A stretch of 39,350 bases of DNA from Saprospiraceae bacterium (GCA_027488855.1 JAIYAV010000338.1:1-39350), one strand, 5' to 3'. Positions 1 to 8,093 are shown, counted from the stretch's first letter. Numbers and translations are program-made. Notes: a model not told the origin generated them from the sequence alone.

Positions 1-175
1 ATTGAGAGATGAAAGATGAGAGATGAAAGATGAGAGATGAAAGATGAGAGATGAAAGATGAAAGATGCTACCGCAGCATTTTTGACAATGACCTTGTCTA
101 AGCCTCTGCGGTAGCATCTTTCATCTTTCATCTTTCATCTTTCCTCTCTCATCTTTCATCTTTCCTCTCTCATCT
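1..175. repeat. Palindrome with tandem-repeat arms and a conserved core
   Basis: The left arm (4-66) is four 14-bp units of two heptamers (gagagat, gaaagat) plus one extra heptamer. The right arm (116-175) is the inverted counterpart, made of atctttc/ctctctc heptamers. The centre is a 10-bp inverted repeat, gctaccgcag at 67-76 and ctgcggtagc at 106-115, around a 29-nt spacer. The element may continue beyond position 1. It abuts the stop codon of the leftward lipoprotein gene ending at 176, so it can act as its terminator. The core half at 96-115 recurs at 16713-16732 with 18 of 20 bases identical. Confidence 0.85.
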
Positions 176-712
176 TTATTTAACTGCTTCAAAAATCATA
201 TCGAGTCGCGTCGGAATCGCAGTCGGCGACACCGCCCCCTGTTTCAAATAAAACAAAATCTCCAACTTGTAACGCTCCCGAATCAAGGTACGCCGCAGAT
301 TGGGCAAGGAAGGGTTCAAATTGATGCGCGTACCAATCCTCCGCTCATCGAAATACACAATATTAAAAGCCTCATCGGTAGCATAACAAACATTCGATTG
401 ACTCCGACACACCCGAATCACCACCTCGCGCAAAAAAGAATAATCCGCATTGCCTTGAATGGCTTGTAAGGTTGCTGCACGTGGCCGAATTTCGACAATG
501 GTGGCGGTATCGATGCCTGCACTTTTGGCTTGGGCGATTACGCTGGAAGTCAAATTGTCCAACTCAAATACCCTTGGCAGTCCACCACTCAACCCCGCTG
601 GAATCTCAAAAGTGATATTGGGAACCAGGATTTCAAATAGGCGCTCCCGATCGTCTCTTTTGCAAGTGGCCAGGACTAAGGGAAGCAGGATAAACAGACA
701 GATTTTGCGCAT
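176..712 (-). CDS. Small predicted lipoprotein of unknown function
   Basis: This is a 178-residue protein. It has a type II signal peptide: Met-Arg-Lys, a hydrophobic stretch at residues 4-14, and a lipobox Leu14-Ala15-Thr16-Cys17. Cleavage before Cys17 would anchor it by lipid in the outer or inner membrane. The mature part contains two further cysteines around residues 102 and 108, which could form a disulfide, and no motif I recognise. The stop codon touches the palindrome to its left, so the last residues may have been set by that repeat. The gene to the right is divergent. I do not recognise the family. That the gene is real is supported by the well-formed lipoprotein signal. Confidence 0.7.
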   Translation of the reverse strand: MRKICLFILLPLVLATCKRDDRERLFEILVPNITFEIPAGLSGGLPRVFELDNLTSSVIAQAKSAGIDTATIVEIRPRAATLQAIQGNADYSFLREVVIRVCRSQSNVCYATDEAFNIVYFDERRIGTRINLNPSLPNLRRTLIRERYKLEILFYLKQGAVSPTAIPTRLDMIFEAVK

Positions 713-857
713 AGCTGGAAGATGTATTCGTCCTTGTCAAACGTGGATTGTGGATTAAAATTTTTGTGGCCAAGCTCAATTGTCGGCGAGTATAGATAAA
801 CAGGGTATAACAACATTCCTTATTTTGCAGCAAAACCAAGCACTCAATGGCCACCAC

Positions 858-2753
858 ATGGACTCTACACCAATGTTAAACTTTATGCGAGCCCTCCTGG
901 CCGACATTGAAGCCGTCGAGTACATGTTGGACCATCAGTGGTTCGAAACCGGAGTAGCCCGCATCGGCGCTGAACAGGAAATTTGTGTGGTAGATGCCAA
1001 AACCTACAAACCCCTGCCCCTGGCCGTTGAAATTTTGGAAAGTATGCCCAATTGCCCCTGGCTCGACAACGAATTGGCACGCTTCAACCTCGAAATCAAC
1101 CTCCAACCTCAAGACTTCACCGGGAGCTGTTTCCAAACCATGGAGCAGGAAATCCTGCAACGCCTGCAAGAAATCCGCGACAACCTGGGGCCTTTCAACG
1201 CCGAACTCCTACTCACGGGCATTTTACCCACCATCCGCAAACACGACCTGGAGCGCCACAACCTGACTCCCCGCGAGCGCTACAACCTGCTGATCGATGC
1301 CATGACCGCTCAGCGCAATGGACAAGCCTTTGAGTTTCGCCTGCGCGGCATTGATGAATTACAAGTGCGGCACGATACCCCCTTGCTGGAAGCCTGCAAC
1401 ACCAGTTTTCAAATCCACCTGCAAGTCAACCCGGAGGAATACGCCCGGATGTACAATTTTGCGCTGGCCCTGGCTGGGCCAACTTTGGCACTGGGGGCCA
1501 ATTCTCCAATTGTTTTTGGGCGCAGATTGTGGCACGAAAGCCGCATCGCCCTGTTTCAGCAAGCCCTTGATGTACGCACAACCCACGACCACTTACGCGA
1601 GCGCAGCACCCGCGTCAATTTTGGCAACAACTGGGTAGAAAACTCCATCCTGGACATTTACCGCGAAGACCTGGCGCGTTTCCGCACCTTGATTGCCCGG
1701 GAAAGTGAGGAAAATGTAGCCGAAAAAATCCGCCGGGGGGAAACACCTTTGTTGCTAGCACTGCGCTTGCACAACTCCTCGATTTACCGCTGGAATCGCC
1801 CTTATTACGGCATTAGTCCCAATGGTAAGCCCCATCTTCGTATCGAAAACCGGATTTTGCCCGCTGGCCCCAGCGTGGTGGATCAAATGACCAATACCGC
1901 GTTTTGGACCGGGGCGATGATTGGATGCCAGCTGCATTATGCGGATGTGCGCCAAAAAATGAGCTGGGAGGATGCACGTTCCAATTTTGAAAAAGCCGCC
2001 GCTTTCGGGCTGGACTCCAAGTTCTCCTGGTTTGATGGCCAAAAAATCACTGCGCGTGATTTGTTGTTGCAAGAGTTGATCCCGCTGGCGCGTTTGGGTT
2101 TGCAATCCCGGCAGGTAGCCAGTGCCGACATCGATCAATACCTGGGCATCGCTGAAGCACGCATGAAAAGCCATACCAACGGTGCCATTTGGCAACTCAA
2201 TAGTTACTCCACCCTGCGCCGAACCTTGCGCGAAGATGAAGCCCTCGTGACCCTCACTGCCGCCATTCACAACCGTCAAAAACAAAACCTGCCTGTGCAC
2301 GAATGGACCCCACCCAGCGCTGATGACTTGCCCCATTACCAGGCCAAAAGCCTCAAAGTGGAGGAGTTCATGACCACCGATTTGTTTACGGTGCAAAAGG
2401 ATGACTTAATTCAATTAGTGGCCAAATTGATGGACTGGCGGCGCATCCAGTACTTGCCCGTAGAGGATCACAAGGGACATTTGTGCGGCCTCATCACGGC
2501 CCGACTGGTCTTGCGCCACCTGGCCCAACAAACCGAATTGGAGCAACCCGCTGCCGAACAGGTGCAAGACATCATGATCGCTGAACCGATTTCGGTCCAT
2601 CCCTCCATGCTGATTCTGGATGCCATCAAGCTGATGCGCGATAAAAAAATTGGCTGCCTGCCGGTGGTGCAAAATGGCGAATTGGTGGGGATTATTACTG
2701 AAAATGACTTTTTGGACATTACGGCAAGGTTGATTGAGCAGTGGGAGCAGTAG
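858..2753 (+). CDS. GCS2-type glutamate-cysteine ligase-like enzyme fused to a CBS pair
   Basis: The protein is 631 residues from the ATG at 858. The open frame extends up to a TTG at 780, but homology-like sequence begins only near the ATG codons at 858 and 873. Residues 1 to about 440 resemble the GCS2 carboxylate-amine ligase family, with GAEQEI near residue 38 and later conserved blocks such as RVNFGNNWVENS and LRIENRILPAGPS. This family ligates an amino acid through an acyl-phosphate intermediate. Residues 497-631 are two CBS repeats (EFMTTDLFTV and DIMIAEPISV starts), which normally bind adenine nucleotides and regulate the attached enzyme. The substrate cannot be read from the sequence; gamma-glutamylcysteine synthesis is one option. 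The protein is cytoplasmic, with no signal peptide. Confidence 0.85.
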   Translation: MDSTPMLNFMRALLADIEAVEYMLDHQWFETGVARIGAEQEICVVDAKTYKPLPLAVEILESMPNCPWLDNELARFNLEINLQPQDFTGSCFQTMEQEILQRLQEIRDNLGPFNAELLLTGILPTIRKHDLERHNLTPRERYNLLIDAMTAQRNGQAFEFRLRGIDELQVRHDTPLLEACNTSFQIHLQVNPEEYARMYNFALALAGPTLALGANSPIVFGRRLWHESRIALFQQALDVRTTHDHLRERSTRVNFGNNWVENSILDIYREDLARFRTLIARESEENVAEKIRRGETPLLLALRLHNSSIYRWNRPYYGISPNGKPHLRIENRILPAGPSVVDQMTNTAFWTGAMIGCQLHYADVRQKMSWEDARSNFEKAAAFGLDSKFSWFDGQKITARDLLLQELIPLARLGLQSRQVASADIDQYLGIAEARMKSHTNGAIWQLNSYSTLRRTLREDEALVTLTAAIHNRQKQNLPVHEWTPPSADDLPHYQAKSLKVEEFMTTDLFTVQKDDLIQLVAKLMDWRRIQYLPVEDHKGHLCGLITARLVLRHLAQQTELEQPAAEQVQDIMIAEPISVHPSMLILDAIKLMRDKKIGCLPVVQNGELVGIITENDFLDITARLIEQWEQ

Positions 2754-2785
2754 TTGGAAATCTTGCGATCACCCAATAATCAATC

Positions 2786-2808
2786 TTCATTTTATGTGTA
2801 AAAATGAA
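2786..2808. terminator. Short inverted repeat between the GCS2-CBS and Uma2 genes
   Basis: TTCATTTT at 2786-2793 and AAAATGAA at 2801-2808 form a perfect 8-bp stem with a 7-nt loop. It lies 33 bp after the stop of the upstream gene and 24 bp before the Uma2 start. There is no strong T tract, so termination is only possible; it could equally be an operator. Confidence 0.35.
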
Positions 2809-2831
2809 TAAATTGCATAAAAAACAGCCCA

Positions 2832-3461
2832 ATGGTAAAGCTGCAACAAAAATCATCCCTGCTGATCATGGAACTCCCGGACGACCTGCCCCTGGTTACC
2901 GCCGAAGCCATGTCGGAGGCAGCGTTTGAGCAGTTTTGTGCCCAAAACCGCGAGCTGCGCATCGAACGTGAAGCCAACGGCAAAGTAACAATTATGGCTC
3001 CTGTACATTTTGACTCTGGTTTCTTTGAAGCTGAAGTTCTTGTAGAACTGCGCAATTTTGTGAAGAACAGTAAACTTGGTGGTCGAGTTTTGAGCCCCTC
3101 CACTGGTTTTAAACTTCCTAATGGTGCCACCAAATCTCCTGATGCCTCCTGGATCAGCGCAGAAAAACTGGCCAACCTGCCTACTGAGGAGCGGAAAAAA
3201 TTCGCTGCGGTAGTTCCCGATTTCATCATCGAAATCCGCTCGGATAGTGATAAATTGGGAAAATTGAAACGCAAAATGGAACAAACCTGGATCGGCAATG
3301 GGGTGCGTTTGGCATGGCTGATCGATCCGGTGAAACAGAAAGCTTATATTTATCGGCAGGATGGAACGGTGGATGTGGTGCCGAATTTTGAGGGGAAGTT
3401 GAATGGGGAGGAGGTGCTGCCGGGTTTTGAATTGGATTTGGGGATGTTGAAGGGGGAGTGA
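2832..3461 (+). CDS. Uma2 family (DUF820) PD-(D/E)XK endonuclease-like protein
   Basis: This 209-residue protein has the Uma2 pattern: a helical N terminus, a central SPDASW block near residue 107, and PDFIIEIRSDSDK near residue 137. The Asp of SPD and the Glu-X-Arg of the second block align with the restriction-endonuclease-like core of this family. The third residue of the (D/E)XK triplet is Arg here, which occurs in Uma2 proteins. After the core come WLIDPVKQKAYIY and PGFELDL, both typical. The family is abundant in cyanobacteria and Bacteroidota, and its biological role is unsettled. No partner gene is adjacent. A second member lies at 37543-38169. The start at 2832 is the first ATG and gives a normal length. 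Confidence 0.85.
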   Translation: MVKLQQKSSLLIMELPDDLPLVTAEAMSEAAFEQFCAQNRELRIEREANGKVTIMAPVHFDSGFFEAEVLVELRNFVKNSKLGGRVLSPSTGFKLPNGATKSPDASWISAEKLANLPTEERKKFAAVVPDFIIEIRSDSDKLGKLKRKMEQTWIGNGVRLAWLIDPVKQKAYIYRQDGTVDVVPNFEGKLNGEEVLPGFELDLGMLKGE

Positions 3462-3603
3462 GGGTTTATAAAATGGAAAGGATAAAAATTATTACGACCG
3501 GGATTAATGAAGAAACTTATGAATGTGAATATGAAGTTCATAGTCGCTTTGATCCCTATAATAATATCTCTAAATCGGCGGGACTCCAGGCCACCCACGC
3601 AAT

Positions 3604-3672
3604 CACATCTAGCATCCTTCCAGAGCGCGCATCAATAATGAGATGTGAACCTCTGGAAGGATGTTAGATGTG
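3604..3672. repeat. 22-bp inverted repeat downstream of the Uma2 gene
   Basis: cacatctagcatccttccagag at 3604-3625 pairs with 3651-3672 with one mismatch, around a 25-nt spacer. It follows the Uma2 gene and probably ends its transcript, although no U tract follows. It belongs to the long locus-specific palindromes seen at many junctions here. Confidence 0.75.
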
Positions 3673-3878
3673 AGGGGTGGGGGGGCTTTGATCCACCCGT
3701 TGAAACGGGCGGTTACAAGATGATAGATGTGCTTAGTGCAATTCGATAAAATTGAATCCATTTCCCCATAAGTAGTGGGGCAAAATGAACCCTTATTTTT
3801 TATCGCCCATTACAACAAACGCCCACACAGTTTCCCGTGCAGGCGTTGCATATTCGTATTTCTTCAAAGCATAAATCC
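3668..3878. other. Intergenic region with REP-like hairpin and possible E2 terminator
   Basis: The region has no gene. CCCGTT-ga-AACGGG at 3696-3709 is a compact REP-like hairpin. AACGCC at 3818-3823 pairs with GGCGTT at 3842-3847, with an inner CAC/GTG pair, 32 bp beyond the stop of the leftward E2 gene. On the minus strand this hairpin is followed by a modest T-rich run, so it is the likely E2 terminator. Confidence 0.5.
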
Positions 3879-5213
3879 TCACACCGCTCTATCCCCATCA
3901 AAACCCTCCAAATAATCCGCCACTTTCCTTAAAAACGATCCGCCCAAAAATCCATCCACCACCCGGTGGTCATAGGACATGGACAAGAACATCATGTGGC
4001 GGATGGCGATGATGTCGCCGTACTCCGTTTCGAGCACCGCAGGTTTTTTGCGAATCGCTCCGACTGCCATAATGGCTGCTTGCGGTTGATTGATGATGGG
4101 GGTGCCCATCACGTTGCCGAAGGTGCCCACGTTGGTGATGGTGAAGGTGCCGCCCTGGATGTCTTCCGGCTTCAGTTGGTTGGCGCGGGCGCGATTGGCT
4201 AGGTCGTTGACCGTTTTGGTCAAACCCGCCAGGTTCAACTGATCGGCCCCTTTGATCACGGGTACGATCAGGTTGCCCGAGGGTAGTGCTGCGGCCATAC
4301 CAATGTTCACGTCCTTGCGCACGATGATGTTGGTGCCATCCACCGAGATGTTGATCATCGGATAATCGCGGATGGCGCGGGCTACCGCCTCAATGAATAT
4401 GGGCGTATAGGTAATTTTTTCGTTGTACTTTTTCTGGAAAACGTCTTTCACCTTTTCTCGCCACTTGACGATGTTGGTCACGTCCACTTCCACAAAGGAG
4501 GTCACGTGGGGCGAAACGTGTTTGGACATTACCATGTGCTCGGCAATCAGCTTGCGCATGCGGTCCATTTCGATAATTTCCACGTTGCCATCCAGGCTCA
4601 CGGCGGGCGCGGTGTAGCTTACCTGTACGGGAGTGCCTTTAGCTGTTGGTGTAGCTTTTGCGGAAATGACCGTGGCGGGTGTTTCCTTGCGCTCGTCCAG
4701 GTAGGATAAAATGTCTTTTTTGGTGACCCGGCCTTGCATGCCTGAGCCAGTGATGGCTTCGAGTTCTTGCAGGGAGATGTTTTCCTGCTGGGCGATGTTG
4801 CGTACCAGGGGGGAATAAAATCGATTGCCTTCACCCTTGCCGATGGGTTGGGGGCTGGCCACGGGAGTGCTGGTGCTCAGTGCGCCATTGCTTGCCGCAG
4901 CGGGGCTTTGACCATTGGCTTGCGGAGCGGGTTCGGCCAGGGCTGGTGAGGCTTTGGGTTCGGCCGCGCTGCTTTCGGTTTCAATCAGGGCGATGACTTT
5001 GCCGATGGCTACGGTGTCGTTTTCCCCAAAAAGCAATTGTACCACTTTGCCCGCTACGGGGGAAGGCACTTCTGAGTCCACTTTGTCCGTAGCGATCTCC
5101 ACGATGGTTTCGTCCAGTTCTATCTGGTCACCCACGTTTTTCACCCACTTGAGGATGGTGGCCTCCATGATGCTTTCTCCCATCTTGGGCATGATCAATT
5201 CGAACTGCGCCAT
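3879..5213 (-). CDS. Dihydrolipoamide acyltransferase (E2 of a 2-oxoacid dehydrogenase complex)
   Basis: This is a 444-residue E2 subunit. Residues 1-78 are one lipoyl domain with the lipoylation motif ATDKVDSE, the acceptor being Lys44. A linker rich in Ala, Pro and Ser follows (about 80-125). A peripheral subunit-binding domain lies at about 128-166 (SPLVRNIAQQ, GRVTKKDI). The catalytic acyltransferase domain runs to the end and carries DHRVVDG with His416 and Asp420. The protein transfers an acyl group from lipoyl-lysine to CoA and forms the complex core. The lipoyl sequence is most like the branched-chain or generic Bacteroidota E2 type, but the substrate cannot be assigned. E1 and E3 genes are not adjacent. 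The ATG at 5213 starts directly with the lipoyl domain. Confidence 0.93.
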   Translation of the reverse strand: MAQFELIMPKMGESIMEATILKWVKNVGDQIELDETIVEIATDKVDSEVPSPVAGKVVQLLFGENDTVAIGKVIALIETESSAAEPKASPALAEPAPQANGQSPAAASNGALSTSTPVASPQPIGKGEGNRFYSPLVRNIAQQENISLQELEAITGSGMQGRVTKKDILSYLDERKETPATVISAKATPTAKGTPVQVSYTAPAVSLDGNVEIIEMDRMRKLIAEHMVMSKHVSPHVTSFVEVDVTNIVKWREKVKDVFQKKYNEKITYTPIFIEAVARAIRDYPMINISVDGTNIIVRKDVNIGMAAALPSGNLIVPVIKGADQLNLAGLTKTVNDLANRARANQLKPEDIQGGTFTITNVGTFGNVMGTPIINQPQAAIMAVGAIRKKPAVLETEYGDIIAIRHMMFLSMSYDHRVVDGFLGGSFLRKVADYLEGFDGDRAV

Positions 5214-5282
5214 TGTTGTTGTGTTTCTTTTACCACCACAATGTAAACAGCTTTACAGCTGAGCGCCGCAGGCGCATAACTT

Positions 5283-5391
5283 CTAAGGTGCTCTAAGGTG
5301 CCTAAGGTGGTTCAAAATAAGAACCTTCGAAGTCCACAAAACTAAGTTAAACTTATTTTTGAACCACCTTAGGCACCTTAGAGCACCTTAG
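5283..5391. repeat. 39-bp palindrome with tandem-repeat arms
   Basis: The left arm (5283-5321) contains three copies of ctaaggtg with a period of 9-10 bp. The right arm (5352-5391) is its inverted copy with a single extra T. The spacer is 30 nt. The element lies between the leftward cinA and E2 genes. A TAACTTTG -7 element facing E2 lies on the cinA side of the palindrome, so it would be part of the E2 mRNA leader as well as a possible cinA terminator. Confidence 0.85.
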
Positions 5392-5476
5392 TAAGGTATG
5401 CATCTACGATGCTCAGTAGCATCACTGCTTTTATCTGCGGTAAACAGTTTCGTTTAATTTGGATTATTTGGTGCCG

Positions 5477-5484
5477 CAAAGTTA
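5477..5484 (-). promoter_or_regulatory. Candidate promoter -7 element for the E2 gene
   Basis: TAACTTTG on the minus strand matches the Bacteroidota -7 consensus TAnnTTTG exactly. It lies 25 bp after the cinA stop and points to the E2 gene 264 bp downstream. No clear -33 TTG is seen at the usual spacing, so confidence is moderate. A transcript from here would have a long leader containing the 5283-5391 palindrome. Confidence 0.45.
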
Positions 5485-5508
5485 CCAAACTTTCCAATAA
5501 GTATTCTT

Positions 5509-6750
5509 TTACAACTGCTTTAAGAATAGTCGCAACTGATTCAAGGCATGTACCGTGAAGTACTGGATGTTTTTATCCCGGTCTTTGCCAGCCCGAATAC
5601 TGAAGGTTTTGGTCTGTTGGCCATTGCTGACCGCGATCCAGGCCAGCCCCACTGGCTTCGTATCCGAACCGCCGCCCGGCCCCGCAATGCCCGAAATGGC
5701 AATGGCCACATCGGCAGGCAAAACCCTGACAGCACCTTCAGCCATCTCAATCACCGTTTGTTCACTTACTGCGCCGTGGGTATCCAGCGTTTCCGCTTTT
5801 ACACCCAAGATTTGCATCTTGACTTCATTGGCGTAAGCAATGACACTGCCTACGAAGTAGTCCGAAGAACCAGCTACCGAAGTAATCCGGTGCGCCATGT
5901 AGCCTCCGGTGCAACTTTCGGCAGTCGCCAGTTTCAACCCCCGTTCTTTCAGCATTTTCCCAACGGCTCCTTCCAAAGTTTCGGTATCGTAACCATAGAT
6001 AATGTCTGCAAAACGTTCCTTGAGAATGTCTGCTTTTTCATCCAAAATCTGGTGTAAAGCCGCTTCATCCATGCCCGTACCCGTGATGCGCAGGCGAACC
6101 TGACCGATATTCGGCAGATAGGCCAGTTTGAATCCTTCTGGAAGCCCCTCTTCAAAATCCTCCAGCTTCTCGGCAATATGGCTTTCTCCTTCCCCAACGG
6201 TCAGTATCGTGCGGTGCGCGATGGGCTGACCCGGGTAGCATTTTTTCAATTTGGGCAGTACCTCATTTTCCATCAGGTATTGCATCTCGTAAGGCACCCC
6301 GGGCATCGATACGATGACCTTGCCTGCGTATTCCATCCACATGCCGGGGGCGGTACCCATTTTATTGGTCAAAATTTCGGCATTGGCGGGCATGAAACAC
6401 TGTAGGCGGTGGGCCTCGTTCATAGGGCGGCCCCACACCTCAAACATCTTGGTGATGCGCTCAAAGGTAGCCTGGTGAAAAACCATGTCGACCCCCATGT
6501 ATTCGGACAAGGCCTTTTTGGTGATGTCGTCTTTGGTTGGACCCAGGCCACCCGTCATCAGCACTACGTCGCCTTGTTCCAGGGCTTCACGGATGCCGGT
6601 ATGGATGGCCTCCATCGTATCGCCTACGGAAATGACCGTGACGACGCGGGCCCCAGCCAGGTTGAGTTGTTGGCCCATCCAGGCAGAGTTGGTGTCGACA
6701 ATTTGACCGATGAGGATTTCATCGCCTACAGTAAGGATTGATATTTTCAT
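5509..6750 (-). CDS. cinA: CinA-like nicotinamide-nucleotide amidohydrolase
   Basis: This 413-residue protein has the full two-domain CinA layout. Residues 1 to about 170 are the MoCF-like domain (start MKISILTVGDEIL, then TGGLGPTKDD near residue 66), associated with ADP-ribose pyrophosphatase activity in some homologues. Residues from about 250 onward are the PncC amidohydrolase domain, with AESCTGG, GSVIAYAN and SGIAGPGGG. The enzyme deamidates nicotinamide mononucleotide to nicotinate mononucleotide in NAD salvage. birA lies upstream on the same strand with a 20-bp perfect palindrome between them. Length and start are normal for the family. Confidence 0.95.
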   Translation of the reverse strand: MKISILTVGDEILIGQIVDTNSAWMGQQLNLAGARVVTVISVGDTMEAIHTGIREALEQGDVVLMTGGLGPTKDDITKKALSEYMGVDMVFHQATFERITKMFEVWGRPMNEAHRLQCFMPANAEILTNKMGTAPGMWMEYAGKVIVSMPGVPYEMQYLMENEVLPKLKKCYPGQPIAHRTILTVGEGESHIAEKLEDFEEGLPEGFKLAYLPNIGQVRLRITGTGMDEAALHQILDEKADILKERFADIIYGYDTETLEGAVGKMLKERGLKLATAESCTGGYMAHRITSVAGSSDYFVGSVIAYANEVKMQILGVKAETLDTHGAVSEQTVIEMAEGAVRVLPADVAIAISGIAGPGGGSDTKPVGLAWIAVSNGQQTKTFSIRAGKDRDKNIQYFTVHALNQLRLFLKQL

Positions 6751-6766
6751 GTCACATTTAAGGTTC

Positions 6767-6835
6767 CAGGGTTTTAGGAAAATCAGCCAGCACTTCGACT
6801 TCGCTCAGTGACCGACTGATTTTCCTAAAACCCTG
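6767..6835. repeat. Perfect 20-bp inverted repeat overlapping the 3' end of birA
   Basis: The arm at 6767-6786 is exactly complementary to 6816-6835. The 29-nt spacer contains cacttcgacttcgctcagtg, a REP-like core that can itself fold (CACT/AGTG). The right arm includes the birA stop codon (6825-6827) and its last codons, so the repeat supplies the C terminus Ala-Gly-Phe. It should terminate birA and separates it from cinA. Confidence 0.85.
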
Positions 6836-7637
6836 CTATGCTGATTTCTTTTAAGTCAAAAGCCTCTTCCCCTCCATCTTCCACTGTGACGAGCAATTGA
6901 CCAATGCTGGAAATGCCGCTGATTTTACCCCAAAATACGTCGCCATTGATGCGCTGAAAAAGCGTCGACTCTTGGTAGCGATACAGCTGGTCTAAGTATT
7001 CAGCGTCCAAATCGGCAAACTGTCCGCTTCTGAGACGAAGGTACATCGCCTCAAAATGCTGACAAAGCAAAGGGATGAGCGAAGACAAATCATATTCTTT
7101 TCCATTTTCCAGTTGCAAAGAGCTGGGATTAGGAATATCTTTGGAGAAAGTTGTCTGGTTCACGTTGACCCCAATGCCTACAATTGTGGAGGCCAGGGTG
7201 TTGCGGTTCAGACTATTTTGAATCAGGATACCGCAAATTTTCCGTGTTCCAACGTAAATGTCGTTGGGCCATTTGACTTTAACTACTTGTTGTGGAATCA
7301 ATTCTGCAACGAAATGGCGAACAGCAAGTGCCACCGCTTTGTTCAAGGCAAAATTCTGCCAGGGAGATAAAAAGCTGGGATACAAAATTACGCTCAAGGT
7401 GAGGTTTTTATCCGGCTCACTTTCCCATTTACTGCCAACTTGACCACGCCCCTGTGGCTGGCGAAAGGTCGAAATGACAGTTCCTTCAATTGGCTTGCTT
7501 TTTGCTAGTAGTTCTTGGGCATACGTATTGGTTGAGGGCAATTCCTCATGATGCAGGAGAACTTTTCCGATAAAAAGTGTGTTTCGCTGGTGCAAGCCCG
7601 TTATTTTTTGTAACTTAATGCAGGATTGTAGAGTCAA
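6825..7637 (-). CDS. birA: Biotin--protein ligase (BirA, catalytic type without DNA-binding domain)
   Basis: The protein has up to 270 residues and lacks the N-terminal helix-turn-helix of the bifunctional BirA. The catalytic core shows the signatures: STNTYAQELL, the biotin-binding loop QGRGQVGSKW (GRGRxGRxW type), KVKWPNDIYV, and KICGILIQ, followed by a C-terminal SH3-like segment. It makes biotinyl-AMP and biotinylates carrier proteins such as acetyl-CoA carboxylase BCCP. There is no ATG near the start. The open frame begins with TTG at 7637, and another TTG at 7595 would start 11 codons before the conserved FIGK; either is possible. The last residues lie inside a palindrome. rsfS is divergent. 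Confidence 0.93.
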   Translation of the reverse strand: MTLQSCIKLQKITGLHQRNTLFIGKVLLHHEELPSTNTYAQELLAKSKPIEGTVISTFRQPQGRGQVGSKWESEPDKNLTLSVILYPSFLSPWQNFALNKAVALAVRHFVAELIPQQVVKVKWPNDIYVGTRKICGILIQNSLNRNTLASTIVGIGVNVNQTTFSKDIPNPSSLQLENGKEYDLSSLIPLLCQHFEAMYLRLRSGQFADLDAEYLDQLYRYQESTLFQRINGDVFWGKISGISSIGQLLVTVEDGGEEAFDLKEISIAGF

Positions 7638-7706
7638 AATGTAAAATCACGCTGATTTCACAATTCTAGACTGAATTTATATTCGCAAAACTAATAAAAT
7701 CTGGAT

Positions 7707-8093
7707 TTGAGTACGCAAGTAAAAGTCAAAAGACGCAGTAAGCTCGTAGCCGAAGAGCTGACGGATCTGATCGTTGACAGTATCCAGGAAATCAAAGGCA
7801 AACACATTGTAAGACTTGACCTCCGGCTTTTGGAAGACGCTCCCACCGACTTTTTCATCATCTGTGAGGGAACTTCTACTACTCAGGTCAAAGGTATTTC
7901 CGACAACATCCAACGCCGCTTGAAAGAAACAGGCCTATTGGCCAGCCACGTGGAAGGTGAACGCAATGCCCTGTGGATTTGTCTGGATTATTTCACGGTA
8001 GTTGTCCATGTTTTTTACCCGGAAACCCGTCACTTCTACGAGTTGGAAGACCTGTGGGGCGACGCAACCATAACCGAGTACGATAGTTTATAG
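7707..8093 (+). CDS. rsfS: Ribosomal silencing factor RsfS
   Basis: This 128-residue protein belongs to the RsfS/Iojap family. It shows IKGKHIVRLDLR, the conserved DFFIICEGTSTTQVKGISDNI block, and DYFTVVVHVFYPETRHFYELEDLWGDA near the end. RsfS binds ribosomal protein uL14 and blocks subunit joining when nutrients are scarce. No ATG precedes the conserved part, so the TTG at 7707 is the likely start. ftsH follows on the same strand, an arrangement I know from other Bacteroidota. birA is divergent from it, 69 bp away. Confidence 0.93.
   Translation: MSTQVKVKRRSKLVAEELTDLIVDSIQEIKGKHIVRLDLRLLEDAPTDFFIICEGTSTTQVKGISDNIQRRLKETGLLASHVEGERNALWICLDYFTVVVHVFYPETRHFYELEDLWGDATITEYDSL

Noticed and set aside
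1-66. Regular repeats resembling a CRISPR array
   Set aside because: The units are contiguous heptamers without spacers and are repeated in inverted form; no cas genes are near.
1755-2396. Leftward 213-codon frame
   Set aside because: Antisense to the GCS2-CBS gene and without family features.
3458-3667. Short rightward frame after the Uma2 gene (69 codons)
   Set aside because: Its last third lies inside the 3604-3672 palindrome and the rest resembles no family. A fragment cannot be excluded, but there is no support.
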